Shown piece after piece: positions 42,256 to 51,220 of a stretch of 64,000 bases of DNA; within the stretch, counting starts at the first letter, position 1; each line of letters begins with the position of its first letter. The notes beneath the pieces are model-generated. The model made no database searches. It was not told where the DNA came from and saw only the letters and a program-made list of their open reading frames with translations. The stretch is from JBBDMX01 sp040878035. Lineage in GTDB: Bacteria > Planctomycetota > Phycisphaerae > Phycisphaerales > Phycisphaeraceae. The position numbers were made by a program, and so were the translations under genes. The stretch lies in the NCBI GenBank assembly GCA_040878035.1, contig JBBDMX010000078.1, positions 1 through 64,000 of the forward strand. The letters run 5' to 3'.

Positions 42256-42921
42256 TCATTTTGCCGGCTGCGGCGGCGCCTGGATGTTTAGGCCCGAGGC
42301 GTGGGCGAGGTCGGCCAGGTCTTCGCGGCGGTTGATGTTCATGAAGCTGTTGCGTTGCGTGGGCCAGGCCAGGGGCAGGCAGGTGACGCCGGCACGATGG
42401 GATAGCTGCTGCGGGCCGGTGATGTTGACTTGGCGAGCCTGGCGCACCAGTGCCAGGGCGCGTCGGCCGCGCCAGACCGAGGGCAAGGGTTCGACGCGCC
42501 CGCAGCGCGGGCCGGTCGTCCATCGACCCATGGCGACGATGTGCTGCGGATGGCCGACCAACGTGGTGAGCATTTGCCGCACGTAGTTAGGGTCGATCAG
42601 CGGCATGTCCGCGGGAACGACGATCAGCAGCGCATCGGCGGGAACGGCGGCGAGCATGGCGGCGATGCCCGCCAACGGCCCGGCGTGGCGCATCGGGTCG
42701 TAGATGATGCGATCGAACGCCCCGGCGCCCGCCCCCGCCCCCGGCCCCGGAGGCATCGCCTGCCCGGGCGCGAGATTGAGCCAGCGCTGGCGGGGCGACA
42801 CCGCCGACAGGCGATCGGTCAGCCAGGTCAGGATGGGCCTGCCGTTGACCGTCGCCTGGAGCTTGGATGAGCCGAAGCGGCTGCTGCGTCCGCCGGCGAG
42901 TATGCCCAGGATCACGCGCAT
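42256..42921 (-). CDS. MobA-like nucleotidyltransferase (molybdenum cofactor guanylyltransferase-like)
   Basis: 221 residues. N-terminal ILGILAGGRSSRFGSSKLQA is the LAGGxSxRFG nucleotide-binding loop with catalytic Lys; VVPADMPLIDPNYVRQMLTT carries the metal-binding Asp. MobA attaches GMP to molybdopterin, while other members transfer CMP or act in MobA/MocA maturation. No other moa/mob genes are in view, so the substrate is open. A (GA)n insertion (PGPGAGAGAGAF) is encoded by the same 26-nt segment found in the 7671 gene. Seven bases from the HIT gene, on the same strand. Confidence 0.75.
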   Translation of the reverse strand: MRVILGILAGGRSSRFGSSKLQATVNGRPILTWLTDRLSAVSPRQRWLNLAPGQAMPPGPGAGAGAGAFDRIIYDPMRHAGPLAGIAAMLAAVPADALLIVVPADMPLIDPNYVRQMLTTLVGHPQHIVAMGRWTTGPRCGRVEPLPSVWRGRRALALVRQARQVNITGPQQLSHRAGVTCLPLAWPTQRNSFMNINRREDLADLAHASGLNIQAPPQPAK

Positions 42922-42928
42922 GGCGACA

Positions 42929-43381
42929 TTACGCCTCGAGTTCCGAGTTGCCCAGCCGGGCCACGATACTTTGGCGCAAGCGCGCGGCATCGTCGCCGGC
43001 GAGTTTGCCCGGCTGCCACTTGAAGTCCAGCGCCCGGCCGCCGGCGACGGGAATGATGTGGAAGTGGACGTGCATCACCGCCTGATGCGCTTCGCGGCCG
43101 TTGTTCTGAAGCACGTTCCAGGCCGTGGCGCCCACCGCCTGCACGACGGCCTTGCTCAAGCGCGGCAGCACGGCGGCGCAGGCCGCGGCGACCTCGGCGG
43201 GAACCTGGTCCAGCGTCACGTAGTGGGCCTTGGGAATCACCAGCACGTGCCCGGGGGCGATCGGCCCGATGTCCAGGAACGCCAGCGTGTGGGCATCCTC
43301 GTGCAGCTTGTGACAGGGAATCGCCCCGGCCACGATCTTGCAGAAGATGCAGTCGGAATCGACAGGGTGGGATGCGGGCAT
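42929..43381 (-). CDS. HIT-family nucleotide hydrolase
   Basis: 150 residues. N-terminal DSDCIFCKIVAGAIP with the zinc-binding CxxC, FLDIGPIAPGHVLVIPKAHY, and the catalytic histidine triad VMHVHFHIIPV. Members hydrolyse AMP-lysine, AMP-NH2 or dinucleotide polyphosphates in the cytoplasm. Start 43381 gives MPASHPVDSDCIFC. Same strand as and just upstream of the mobA-like gene, probably cotranscribed. Specific substrate unknown. Confidence 0.92.
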   Translation of the reverse strand: MPASHPVDSDCIFCKIVAGAIPCHKLHEDAHTLAFLDIGPIAPGHVLVIPKAHYVTLDQVPAEVAAACAAVLPRLSKAVVQAVGATAWNVLQNNGREAHQAVMHVHFHIIPVAGGRALDFKWQPGKLAGDDAARLRQSIVARLGNSELEA

Positions 43382-43566
43382 GGGATGCTCCAGATGGTCG
43401 CAGGCGAATACGCCACCAAGTCGATAGTACGCGCTTGGCTCTGGAGCGCCAACCGGAGAGGAAATTCGGGGCTTGGAACCATCGGGCTGGGGATCTGGGC
43501 TTTCCCATCCGTCGATGAGCATTCGACATTGCGCCGATGCCGAATATACTGTCACGCTTGCCCCAC

Positions 43567-43652
43567 GCCCGGGTGGCGGAATTGGCAGACGCACCAGCTT
43601 GAGGTGCTGGCGGGAGTAAAATCCCTTGGAGGTTCGAATCCTCTCCCGGGCA
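43567..43652 (+). tRNA. tRNA-Leu (anticodon GAG)
   Basis: 86 nt. Acceptor GCCCGGG pairs with CCCGGGC; D-loop region TGGCGGAATTGGCAGACGC; anticodon loop CTTGAGG gives GAG. It has a long variable arm (GCGGGAGTAAAATCCCTT) as required for class II Leu, and T-arm GAGGTTCGAATCCTC. CCA is not encoded. An intrinsic terminator follows 7 nt later. Confidence 0.96.
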
Positions 43653-43659
43653 CTAAGAT

Positions 43660-43687
43660 AACCCCGCATCACGCGGGGTTTCTTTTT
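43660..43687 (+). terminator. Intrinsic terminator of tRNA-Leu
   Basis: Perfect 8-bp stem AACCCCGC / GCGGGGTT with an ATCAC loop, then TTTCTTTTT. Confidence 0.9.
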
Positions 43688-43828
43688 GTGCCGACTTTGG
43701 CGGGCTGTCGCTCATGGGAGCTTGGAAAATCGGTGCTTCACTCATCAGCCGAGTCTGGCGTGCCGCTGGTGAAGCTGTCGTCAGTTGTAATGACCACGCC
43801 GTCACGACTAAGCGCCGGAGCGTACAGT

Positions 43829-44254
43829 ATGGCCATGATTCGCGTGACGCCGACGATCAGTCTGAATGATGACGAAGTGCGGATCGACTTCGTGCGCAGC
43901 AGTGGGCCCGGCGGGCAGAACGTGAACAAGCTGTCCACCGCGGCCCAGCTTCGCTTTGACGTTGTGCAATCGCCGTCCCTGTCAGCGTCGGTCAAGCGCC
44001 GCCTCATCGCCCTGGCGGGCAGCCGGATGACGCAGGCCGGCGAGCTGGTGATCGACGCCCGCCGCAGCCGCTCGCAGACCGCCAATCGTGATGATGCCAT
44101 CGCGCGACTGGTGGAATTGATCGCCCGCGCCGCGGTGCCGCCCAAGCCGCGCCGCAAGACCAAGCCCACCCGCGGCTCGCGCCTGCGCCGCCTGGAAAGC
44201 AAGAAGCAGCGCGGCCAGGCCAAGGAGCAGCGCAGGCGCGTCGAACCGGGGTAA
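43829..44254 (+). CDS. arfB: Alternative ribosome-rescue factor / peptidyl-tRNA hydrolase ArfB-like
   Basis: 141 residues. GGQ catalytic loop at ~28-30 within VRSSGPGGQNVNKLSTAAQL; the domain continues RFDVVQSPSLSASVKRRLIA. The C-terminal tail is strongly basic (KPRRKTKPTRGSRLRRLESK), the part of ArfB that threads the empty mRNA channel. There is no codon-recognition domain, so it is distinct from RF1/RF2. Start at 43829 (MAMIRVTPTIS). Rescues stalled ribosomes lacking a stop codon. Confidence 0.9.
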   Translation: MAMIRVTPTISLNDDEVRIDFVRSSGPGGQNVNKLSTAAQLRFDVVQSPSLSASVKRRLIALAGSRMTQAGELVIDARRSRSQTANRDDAIARLVELIARAAVPPKPRRKTKPTRGSRLRRLESKKQRGQAKEQRRRVEPG

Positions 44255-44332
44255 GCATGGAACGCCGCGCGTCACCGTTAAGCTAAACGGTTGCCCACGT
44301 CTCCTGCCGCCTGCCTCTTTCGGCCCTTCCAA

Positions 44333-44406
44333 TGCGCCCGGCAGGATTCGAACCTGCGACCTGCGGTTTAGGAAACCGCCGCTCTATCCTACTGAGCTAC
44401 GGGCGC
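44333..44406 (-). tRNA. tRNA-Arg (anticodon CCT)
   Basis: 74 nt read on the minus strand. Acceptor GCGCCCG / CGGGCGC; D-arm AGCTCAGTAGGATAGAGC; anticodon stem-loop GCGGTTTCCTAAACCGC gives CCT; T-arm CGCAGGTTCGAATCCTGCC. Its 5' side faces the broken integrase, a typical phage or island attachment context. Confidence 0.95.
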
Positions 44407-44561
44407 AAATACCTTAAAACAAGGCAAAGTCATGCATACGACGTTTTCCACAATTTCGCCATTGACACTTATTTTGACACTTGAAAGCCTGTATGCGCCT
44501 ACTCGCTGACCGGTCTGCAACCGGCTCGACACCTGATCTGACACCTGCAAAGGATCGCATC

Positions 44562-45360
44562 ATGGCACCCACCAAGGTAGCCCGCCCGACCAAGCGCGGC
44601 AACCGGCGCAAGACAAAGCACACCCACCTGCTGCCGTACCCTGACTTCCCGCTGTCGCCCCATGTTCCGACGGGGCGATGGTACAAGGTCATCAAGGGAA
44701 GGCGCGTCTACTTCGGCAAGTTGGCCGACTGGCAGTCGGCAATAGACACCTATCAGCAACAGCGTGAAGACCTGTACGCGGGCCGCACACGCCGCAGCAT
44801 CGATGCCCAAGGCATCCGGCTGGGCGTGCTGTGCAATCGCTTCCTGACCGCCAAGCAAGCCGCCGTCGATGCCCACGAGCTTAACCAGCGGACCTACGCC
44901 GATTATCGAACCACCACGGACCGGCTCGTGGGCACGTTCGGCGCTCACCGGCTAGTGGCTGATCTTCGCGCGGATGACTTTGTCGCCCCACGCGCCAAGC
45001 TGGCCGACCGCTACGGCCCGACGCGCCTGTCTAATGAAATCCAAAGGGCACGCTGCGTGTTCAAGTTCGCATGGGGTAACGACCTGATCGAAAAGCGATC
45101 AAGTTCGACAGTATGTTCAAGCGACCGGCGAGGCGTGTGCTGCGGCTGGCCCGCCAAGCCAAGCCTCCGCGGATGTTTACCGCCGCGGAAATCCGCCGCC
45201 TGATCGACGTGGCCGACGGGCAGCTTGGGGCAATGATCCTACAGGGCATCAATTGCGGACTAGGCGCGAAAGACTGCGCCCTACTAGACACCCGGCACAT
45301 CGACCTTGACGCTGCGATGCTGGACTTCGCCCGCAACAAGACCGCCATAGAGCGCCGTTG
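44562..45360 (+). pseudogene. Tyrosine integrase, frameshifted and truncated
   Basis: Residues from ATG 44562 (AAAGGA upstream) give a basic N-terminus, DFPLSPHVPTGRWYKVIKGR and a core-binding region (LNQRTYADYRTTTDRLVGTF). The frame breaks near 45094 by loss of about one base, since the downstream frame resumes KFDSMFKRPARRVLRLARQA and PRMFTAAEIRRLIDVADG. It continues to FARNKTAIERRC and then loses similarity at ~45360, before the R-H-x-x-H-Y catalytic block. Remains of a planctomycete-type phage or island integrase beside tRNA-Arg. Confidence 0.8.
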
Positions 45361-45553
45361 CCAGCAGCTCATTGGATATCTCCGGCCGCTCAACCCGCTT
45401 GAGCACGTGCCATCGCCCGTCACAGTGGATGCGATAGATCGTGTTCACCCGCCGACGACCGATGACCTCGACGGACGTGATTGCCTCCGATGTCAGCTCC
45501 AGCTGCGCGAGTTCAACGGCAGTCAGGAGTTCGCAGGGCGAGTCGTTGTGCAT
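45284..45553 (-). CDS. Hypothetical protein, probably truncated at its C-terminus
   Basis: 89 residues from MHNDSPCELLTAVELAQLEL. A coherent part (SVEVIGRRRVNTIYRIHCDG, RWHVLKRVERPEISNE) looks like the first strands of a kinase-like fold, such as aminoglycoside phosphotransferase types. After about residue 63 the sequence is antisense to the integrase remnant (VAGEVQHRSVKVD), so an insertion or deletion probably cut the gene here. It lies downstream of the DinB-like gene on the same strand. Low confidence in expression. Confidence 0.4.
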   Translation of the reverse strand: MHNDSPCELLTAVELAQLELTSEAITSVEVIGRRRVNTIYRIHCDGRWHVLKRVERPEISNELLATALYGGLVAGEVQHRSVKVDVPGV

Positions 45554-45584
45554 CGTGTACTTGCTCGACTGGAAGCTCGCCACC

Positions 45585-46046
45585 TTACCCGGCATCGCCG
45601 GGCCCGCCGCTGTGCCGGAACATCGTTCGCCGCGTGCGGATCTGGCCGGCGTGATAGAGGTCGTGCATCAACATGATCCAGAAGAAGTACGCCGCCAATT
45701 CGCCGTGGAACTTCGTCGGGATCGGCTGGGCGAGCTTCTCTTCCGGGCACGACTCCAGGCACTGCACCAGCACGCGCTGTGACTCTTCAAGGAGCGTCAT
45801 CGCCTGCTCCAGGTTGCTGGCCCGCTCATCGATCGCGAGCATCGGCGTGCCGAACCCTTGCTCGCAATACCACGACTTGCACCACGCCACGTGCCGCACG
45901 ATCTGCTCGGCCGTCCGCACCTTTTCATCCGGCCGCCACGAAGCCTCCGTCGCCGTGATCTTCCAAAGCGATGCCTTGAGCGACATCTCATCGTTGTCGC
46001 CGAAGGCCTCTGCGGTCTGCTTGAGCAGGAGTTGCTTGGCGGTCAT
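45585..46046 (-). CDS. DinB-like metal-binding four-helix protein
   Basis: 153 residues. AKQLLLKQTAEAFGDNDEMS opens the first helix; EQIVRHVAWCKSWYCEQGFG carries one conserved His and LMHDLYHAGQIRTRR the HxxxH of the YfiT/DinB fold that binds a divalent metal. Members are thiol-dependent transferases or of unknown role. Start 46046 is backed by AAGGAGG. Divergent from hisG. Confidence 0.8.
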   Translation of the reverse strand: MTAKQLLLKQTAEAFGDNDEMSLKASLWKITATEASWRPDEKVRTAEQIVRHVAWCKSWYCEQGFGTPMLAIDERASNLEQAMTLLEESQRVLVQCLESCPEEKLAQPIPTKFHGELAAYFFWIMLMHDLYHAGQIRTRRTMFRHSGGPGDAG

Positions 46047-46145
46047 CAGGAGGTACCTCCTTCGCGCCATCCTAAACGGACGAAATTATCCGATCAAGTT
46101 CCCGCTGATCCAATTGCGCGCGTGGGTGTTACACTACTCGTCACC

Positions 46146-47057
46146 ATGCCAATCTCCTCATCCGACCCGCCCGCCGATCCCGCCGCTACGACGTTGCGCA
46201 TCGGCATCCCCAAGGGAAGCCTTCAGAACTCGACGGTGGACCTGTTCATCCGCGCCGGCTACGACCTTCAGGTCACCGATCGTTCCTACTTTCCCACCAT
46301 TGACGATGCGACCTTCCAGCCCATTATGTTCCGTTCGCAGGAAATGAGCCGGTATGTTGAGGACGGCGTCGTGGACGTGGGCATCTGCGGCCACGACTGG
46401 GTCATCGAAAACGGCTCGGATGTACACGAAGTCTGCGAGCTCCAATATTCCAAGGCCACGCGCAATCCGGCACGCTGGGTGCTGGCGGTGCCCGATGAAT
46501 CCCGCGTGCACAAGCCCGAGGACCTGGTCGGCGGCATCATCGCCACCGAACTCGTCGGCACCACGCGGCGCTATTTCCAGACCCGCGGCATCGCCGTCAA
46601 GAAGGTTGAGTTCAGTTGGGGCGCCACCGAGGTCAAGGCCCGACTCATCGACGCCATCGTGGATATCACCGAGACCGGTTCGTCGCTCAAGGCCAACAAG
46701 CTGCGCGTGATCGACACCATCCTTACCTCCACGACGCGCATGATCGCCAATCGCCTGGCATGGGCGGACGAAGCTCGCCGGCGTAAGATTGAGGACCTGG
46801 CGCTGCTGCTCAGGGGCGCCATTGCCGCGCGCGAGAAGGTGGGCTTGAAAATGAACGTGCCCAGGGCCAAGCTCGAGGAAATCCTGGCGGTACTGCCGGC
46901 GGAAAAGTCGCCGACGGTCAACCCGCTGGCGGATCCGCAGTGGGTCGCCATCGAGGTCATCGTCGAGGACCGCGTGGAGCGCGAGCTGGTGCCGCGCCTG
47001 GTCCGGGCCGGCGCTACGGGCATCATCAGCTATGCTTTGAATAAGGTCGTGCCGTAA
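46146..47057 (+). CDS. hisG: ATP phosphoribosyltransferase, long form
   Basis: First and feedback-regulated step of histidine biosynthesis. 303 residues; the long HisG with its own regulatory C-terminal domain, so no HisZ is needed. Features: LRIGIPKGSLQNSTVDLFIR, VDVGICGHDWVIENG, RIATELVGTTRRYF-type segment seen as IIATELVGTTRRYFQTRGIA, and VDITETGSSLKANKLRVIDT. The C-terminal ACT-like part ends VERELVPRLVRAGATGIISY. Start at 46146 (MPISSSDPPADP). Separate from hisCB. Confidence 0.95.
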   Translation: MPISSSDPPADPAATTLRIGIPKGSLQNSTVDLFIRAGYDLQVTDRSYFPTIDDATFQPIMFRSQEMSRYVEDGVVDVGICGHDWVIENGSDVHEVCELQYSKATRNPARWVLAVPDESRVHKPEDLVGGIIATELVGTTRRYFQTRGIAVKKVEFSWGATEVKARLIDAIVDITETGSSLKANKLRVIDTILTSTTRMIANRLAWADEARRRKIEDLALLLRGAIAAREKVGLKMNVPRAKLEEILAVLPAEKSPTVNPLADPQWVAIEVIVEDRVERELVPRLVRAGATGIISYALNKVVP

Positions 47058-47100
47058 GCGAGCCGGACCGTACGGGCGGGTGCTGCGAGTCAACCAATCA

Positions 47101-50100
47101 ATGAGGGCGAGTCAATCATCATGGCGTTGGCTGGTCATCGGTGCCATGGCGGCGGCGTTGACCGCATGCCAGTCGGCGCCGAAGGATGATCCCTCGTCGC
47201 GTGGTCCGACCCTGTCGGTCGATCCTGCGCAGGTGCAGCCGCCGCCGGGGGTGGCCGCCGAATTTATCGAGCCGCGCACCGACGATGACTGGCGCCGCGC
47301 CCAGTTGCCGCTGGAGGAAATCCTGGCGGGCCTGCCGCGCCCGGCCTACCTGCCCGCCGCAACGACGCCCGCGCTGACGACCCAGCCGGCCACCGCGCCC
47401 GCAACATCGCCGTCATCACCTTCGTCAGCACCGCCGGCTGATCCGGGCCTCGACGACATCCCCCTGGCGGCGCAGCACGCCTACGTCGCTGGACGCCAGG
47501 CCTGGCGCGACCGCCAGAACCTCGAAGCCATCCGCCAGCTCAATATCGCCCTGGCACAGGCGCCCAATTCACCGCAAATTCTCCGCTTGCTCGGCGACAT
47601 CTACATCGCCTCGGGCAACCGCGTTCGCGGCGCGCTCTACCTCCAGCAGGCGCTGGCGCAGAACCCGGACGATATCGACAGCCTGGCCATGCTGGGCCGC
47701 GGCGAATTCGAGCAAGGCGATCTGGACAAGGCGATCGTGGTTTTCGCCGATGCACTGTCGCGCGCCGGCGCCGATGCAGATGCCGCTTTGACGATGGTGA
47801 TGCGGCACTATCTGGCCAGCGCGTTGGAAGGCCGTGACTATGATGCCGCCGCCGTCGCGCAGTACGAAAGCTACTTGCCGGAGCTGGGCTCTTTCGGCCA
47901 CCGGACGCGATACATCCGCGAACTCGTTCTGATCCACCGGCAGCAGTCGCAGACGTGGCAGAGCGTCGGCGATGCGCACAACCGCCTGGGCCAAGCGGCC
48001 CTGGCCCTGCTGGCGTACCGGCAATCGCTGGCCACGGCGCAGGAACGCGACACCCGCGACGATCTGTCGCCCCGCCTGGTCTACACGCTGCTCAAACTCG
48101 ACCGCTATGACATGGCGCGCGAGATCGTGATCCAGGATGTGCGACAGAATGTAGCTTCCGCGGCGAGTCTGAAACTGGTGGACTACCTGGCGAAGCTGGG
48201 CGCGGCGCGGCAACTGGCGGGCCAGCTCCAACCGATCTACCACGAAGTCGGCGAGCCGGCGGACTTGGTGATCCGGATCGCCGGCTTGTCCGATCCCGCC
48301 GCCGCGCTCGAGCAATTGCATGCCCATCTGCGCAAGCATCCCGCCGATCGCGCGGTGTTCGAGCACCTGGTCAAGCAGGCCTTTGCCGGGACGCTCGGTC
48401 AAGCGGCCCAGAGCATTCGTGTCGCGGTGGAGCTGATCAAAGCAGTGCCCGCAGCCACCGACGATTATGCCGCCATCCTCATCGCAAGCGCGCCGGGCCC
48501 CGATGCGGTTCTCACGACGATCGGGCATCTTGGCAAGCAGGAGCAAGCCGCCGGGCAGGTACTGTATCTCAAGGGGCGCACGTGGGCAGCAGCGGGGCGT
48601 TTTGACGAGGCGGCGCAGGCCTATGCCGCGGCGATTCACGCCGACCCCTTGCTCGACGCCGCCCGGCTGGCGATGGCGCGGCACTTGCTCGACACCCGGC
48701 AGTACGATCAGGCTGTCCATGTCCTACAACCGCTGGACGATGGTGACAAGGCCGTCGCCATGCGCATCGAACTGCTGCGCGCCAGGGGCCACGGCGACCA
48801 GGCCCTGGCGCTGCTGGATCAGCAGTTGACTCGGCAGCCCGGCAATGTGGAACTCCTGCGTCTCAAGGCCGAGTTGCTTCTGGCCACGGGTCAGCCCGGT
48901 GATGCCGCCGAGGCCGAGCGACTCTTGCGCGAGGCCGTGACGGCCCAGCCCCACAGCGAGCCGCTGTACGAAATCCTCTTTGCCATCTATCACAACGCGG
49001 CCACACCCGAGAGCGAACGGCGACGCCTGACGCTGTTGCGGCAGGCGATGCAGTCGATCCCCGGCGCCCGCATCACCCGACTCCAATTGGCGCAGGAACG
49101 CATTCGCGGCGGCGAGTTGCCCCAGGCGCAACACGACCTCCAGGCACTCCTCAAGGAAAACCCCGGCGATATCGATGCCCTGGGCCTCATGCTGGTGGCG
49201 CTGATCCACGACAACAAGGCCGACGAGGCGCGGGTCATGCTCGAAGCCGCGCTGGAGACGGCGACCGTGGATCGCCAACTGCTGGCGGTGGCGCAGGCGT
49301 TCTATCGTTCGATCGGCGATATGCCGGCGTTCTATCGCGTCACCGAGCGGCTGGCGATGACCGAGCCGCCCGGGCCGCGCCGCGCCATGACGCTGGCGGC
49401 GGTGTATCTGGAGACCAAGCAGCCCGACAAGGCGCTGGCGCAGCTTGTGCCCCTGGTGGGGACCGACCTTGCGGAGCCCGCGCAGGTGATGGGAATGCTC
49501 GGCCGGGCACTGATCGCCACCGGGAAGGTTGCGGAGCTTGACCGCCATTTTGAGGCCGCGGTGCAGCGCTACCAGGATCATGGTGCGGCCCTCTATTACG
49601 AATGGGCCATGGCCTACAGCCAGCTGGATCAAACCCAACGTGCCGAGGCCCTGCTGGAGCAGGCGCTCCTGAAAGACGCCAATCACCCGCAGGCCAACAA
49701 TGCTTTGGCGTACACCTGGGCCGACCGGGGGCTGAACCTGGACGAGGCCCAGAAAAAGGCGCAGATCGCCTTGGCGGCTGAACCCAGGAACCCGGCGTAC
49801 CTGGATACCATGGGTTGGATCGACTACAAGCGCGGCCGATGGGACGGGGCGGTGGGGCAGTTGGCGCTGGCGCGGCTACAACCCGGCGGCGACCACCCGG
49901 TCATCCTGGCGCACCTGGGCGATGCCCTCTACCGCCTGGGTCGGCACGACGAAGCACTCCAATATTGGCGGGTCGCCAACGAGTTTGCCGGCGACGAGCA
50001 GGCCGCGAACGACCCCGAAGTGGCCCATCTACGTCCGGGGCTCAAGGCGCGGATCGAGGCAGTGAACAAGGGTCAAGAGCCGCCCCTGGCGCCCGCCGCG

Positions 50101-50124
50101 CCAACGTCGGCGGCCCAACCGTAG
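47101..50124 (+). CDS. Very large TPR-repeat lipoprotein
   Basis: 1007 residues. Lipoprotein signal (WLVIGAMAAALTAC). A Thr/Pro-rich linker (~90-120) leads to about twenty TPR-type helix pairs: ALAQAPNSPQILRLLGDIYI, ALAQNPDDIDSLAMLGRGEF, AIHADPLLDAARLAMARHLL, ALLKDANHPQANNALAYTWA and LAAEPRNPAYLDTMGWIDYK. Such scaffolds organise envelope assembly or export complexes (PilW/BamD/PEP-CTERM PrsT-like). PrsT of exosortase systems has this plan, but no exosortase gene is nearby, so that is a suggestion. ATG 47101 follows an in-frame GTG at 47080, which is a possible alternative. Confidence 0.85.
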   Translation: MRASQSSWRWLVIGAMAAALTACQSAPKDDPSSRGPTLSVDPAQVQPPPGVAAEFIEPRTDDDWRRAQLPLEEILAGLPRPAYLPAATTPALTTQPATAPATSPSSPSSAPPADPGLDDIPLAAQHAYVAGRQAWRDRQNLEAIRQLNIALAQAPNSPQILRLLGDIYIASGNRVRGALYLQQALAQNPDDIDSLAMLGRGEFEQGDLDKAIVVFADALSRAGADADAALTMVMRHYLASALEGRDYDAAAVAQYESYLPELGSFGHRTRYIRELVLIHRQQSQTWQSVGDAHNRLGQAALALLAYRQSLATAQERDTRDDLSPRLVYTLLKLDRYDMAREIVIQDVRQNVASAASLKLVDYLAKLGAARQLAGQLQPIYHEVGEPADLVIRIAGLSDPAAALEQLHAHLRKHPADRAVFEHLVKQAFAGTLGQAAQSIRVAVELIKAVPAATDDYAAILIASAPGPDAVLTTIGHLGKQEQAAGQVLYLKGRTWAAAGRFDEAAQAYAAAIHADPLLDAARLAMARHLLDTRQYDQAVHVLQPLDDGDKAVAMRIELLRARGHGDQALALLDQQLTRQPGNVELLRLKAELLLATGQPGDAAEAERLLREAVTAQPHSEPLYEILFAIYHNAATPESERRRLTLLRQAMQSIPGARITRLQLAQERIRGGELPQAQHDLQALLKENPGDIDALGLMLVALIHDNKADEARVMLEAALETATVDRQLLAVAQAFYRSIGDMPAFYRVTERLAMTEPPGPRRAMTLAAVYLETKQPDKALAQLVPLVGTDLAEPAQVMGMLGRALIATGKVAELDRHFEAAVQRYQDHGAALYYEWAMAYSQLDQTQRAEALLEQALLKDANHPQANNALAYTWADRGLNLDEAQKKAQIALAAEPRNPAYLDTMGWIDYKRGRWDGAVGQLALARLQPGGDHPVILAHLGDALYRLGRHDEALQYWRVANEFAGDEQAANDPEVAHLRPGLKARIEAVNKGQEPPLAPAAPTSAAQP

Positions 50125-50138
50125 ATTGTCGACCTGTG

Positions 50139-50279
50139 GTCCATGAAGGCCCGCTGGCCCACTTACGCCGCGACATCGACGTCCGCATCGAACCCCTCCT
50201 GCTCGAACGTAAGCACGACCTGGCCCACTTCCTCAGCGAAGTCCAACGCACCGGCAGAGTGATCGCACCTCACGCCTGA
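50139..50279 (+). other. Possible small-gene remnant after the TPR gene
   Basis: A GTG-initiated frame encodes a coherent 46-residue segment (DIDVRIEPLLLERKHDLAHF, LSEVQRTGRVIAPHA) with no ribosome site. It may be the tail of a lost gene or chance. Included because it is the only content of the 190-nt gap. Confidence 0.25.
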
Positions 50280-50313
50280 CCAACGACCCAGCAAGGTCGC
50301 TGCGCTCCCATGG

Positions 50314-50787
50314 TCAGACTGACGTGTCGCGGCTGATGGTGTCGATTGCCTGGAGGAACCCGGGAGGATTGACCACCTGAAGCTCCGGAAAACGGTCGGT
50401 GAAGTCGGACGTGTTCATCAAGTCCAGCAGGTCGCGGTCGCGAGTCACCAGAAAGCGTGCCCCAGTCACCCGGGCCAAGTCAACATATGGCGCATCATCC
50501 GGGTCGCGGGTGTGTACGAACTCGGCGGGAATATCGTCAACCGGCTCACTGTACCTGGCCAAGTCGAGAATAAACCGTTCCACCCGTGTAGCGGATACTT
50601 TTAGCTTGGCTGGCAGCTTGATCGAAAGCTCACGGATTTCCCCAAGGCAGTAGTCGCTGACGAACAGCCGAACCTGCCCAGTCTGGGCCGCCGACACGCA
50701 GGCGCCCGCCGGGCCTTTGGGATTGATCAACGCCTGCGCGAACACCGTGCAGTCGAACACCGCCGGAATCGGCACGGTCGGTGTCAT
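50314..50787 (-). CDS. PIN-domain toxin (putative ribonuclease)
   Basis: 157 residues. First acidic site AVFDCTVFAQALIN, then DYCLGEIRELSI (Glu) and HTRDPDDAPYVDLARVTGA with the DPDD cluster, and FLVTRDRDLLDL: the four-acid PIN arrangement of the COG1569 toxin family. Expected to cut RNA. Its start overlaps the antitoxin stop (ATGA), so the pair is coupled. Confidence 0.85.
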   Translation of the reverse strand: MTPTVPIPAVFDCTVFAQALINPKGPAGACVSAAQTGQVRLFVSDYCLGEIRELSIKLPAKLKVSATRVERFILDLARYSEPVDDIPAEFVHTRDPDDAPYVDLARVTGARFLVTRDRDLLDLMNTSDFTDRFPELQVVNPPGFLQAIDTISRDTSV

Positions 50788-51044
50788 GGTCGATTCGCCC
50801 GGCGCTGAGCACGCATCTCGTGCTTGGCTTTTTCAAGAAGCTCGCCCAGCTCGTCATCGCTCATGCCGCTGTCCAGGAACGCCTGGTAGATCGGTCCGCT
50901 GAGTTCCTCCACGGGCGTGGGCGGATCGGCAAAGTGGCGCACCAGCCTGGCGACGTATGCCGGCAGATCCTCACCGCTCGCCGCCGCACGACGCGCCAGT
51001 CGGCCCTGCGCTTCGGACGAAATGGGAATGTGCAGCGTGGCCAT
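50784..51044 (-). CDS. Antitoxin partner of the PIN toxin
   Basis: 86 residues (MATLHIPISSEAQGRLARRA), a ribbon-helix-helix-like N-terminus with conserved ATLHIP strand followed by LARRAAASGEDLPAYVARLV. The C-terminal helices (SDDELGELLEKAKHEMRAQR) would embrace the toxin. Start 51044 chosen over a TTG at 51050. One-base overlap with the gene upstream (TGATG). Confidence 0.8.
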   Translation of the reverse strand: MATLHIPISSEAQGRLARRAAASGEDLPAYVARLVRHFADPPTPVEELSGPIYQAFLDSGMSDDELGELLEKAKHEMRAQRRANRP

Positions 51045-51220
51045 CACCAATCATTATAACGGTCGATCGCGGTCAGTTCTCCACCTCCGCCCAGCGAGCG
51101 CCACACCGGCGGGTCTGAGCCGTCCAGCCACAAGTCCAGTTCGTAGACGGGATGGTCCGCCTTGACCTTGGCCGAGCATCTGCGCGAAAAGGGCATCTCA
51201 AGGGGTGCTTGCTCTGCCAT
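51044..51220 (-). CDS. Small hypothetical protein upstream of the toxin-antitoxin pair
   Basis: 58 residues from MAEQAPLEMPFSRRCSAKVK. VYELDLWLDGSDPPVWRSLG recalls the first strands of pRiA4b ORF-3-like proteins (which begin with a ...L.G..PPIWR pattern), but the rest of that domain is absent. The stop overlaps the antitoxin start by one base, so it could be the first gene of the operon or a degraded leader. Confidence 0.4.
   Translation of the reverse strand: MAEQAPLEMPFSRRCSAKVKADHPVYELDLWLDGSDPPVWRSLGGGGELTAIDRYNDW

Noticed and set aside
41763..42335. Open frame starting MKISTTCGTHFLGYPSASW
   Set aside because: No ribosome site match, no recognisable domain, and most of it is translated GGAGAGTG repeat DNA.
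49815..50279. Arg/Gly-rich frame at the end of the TPR gene
   Set aside because: Mostly an out-of-frame reading of the TPR gene; only the last ~46 codons are possibly meaningful and are noted separately.
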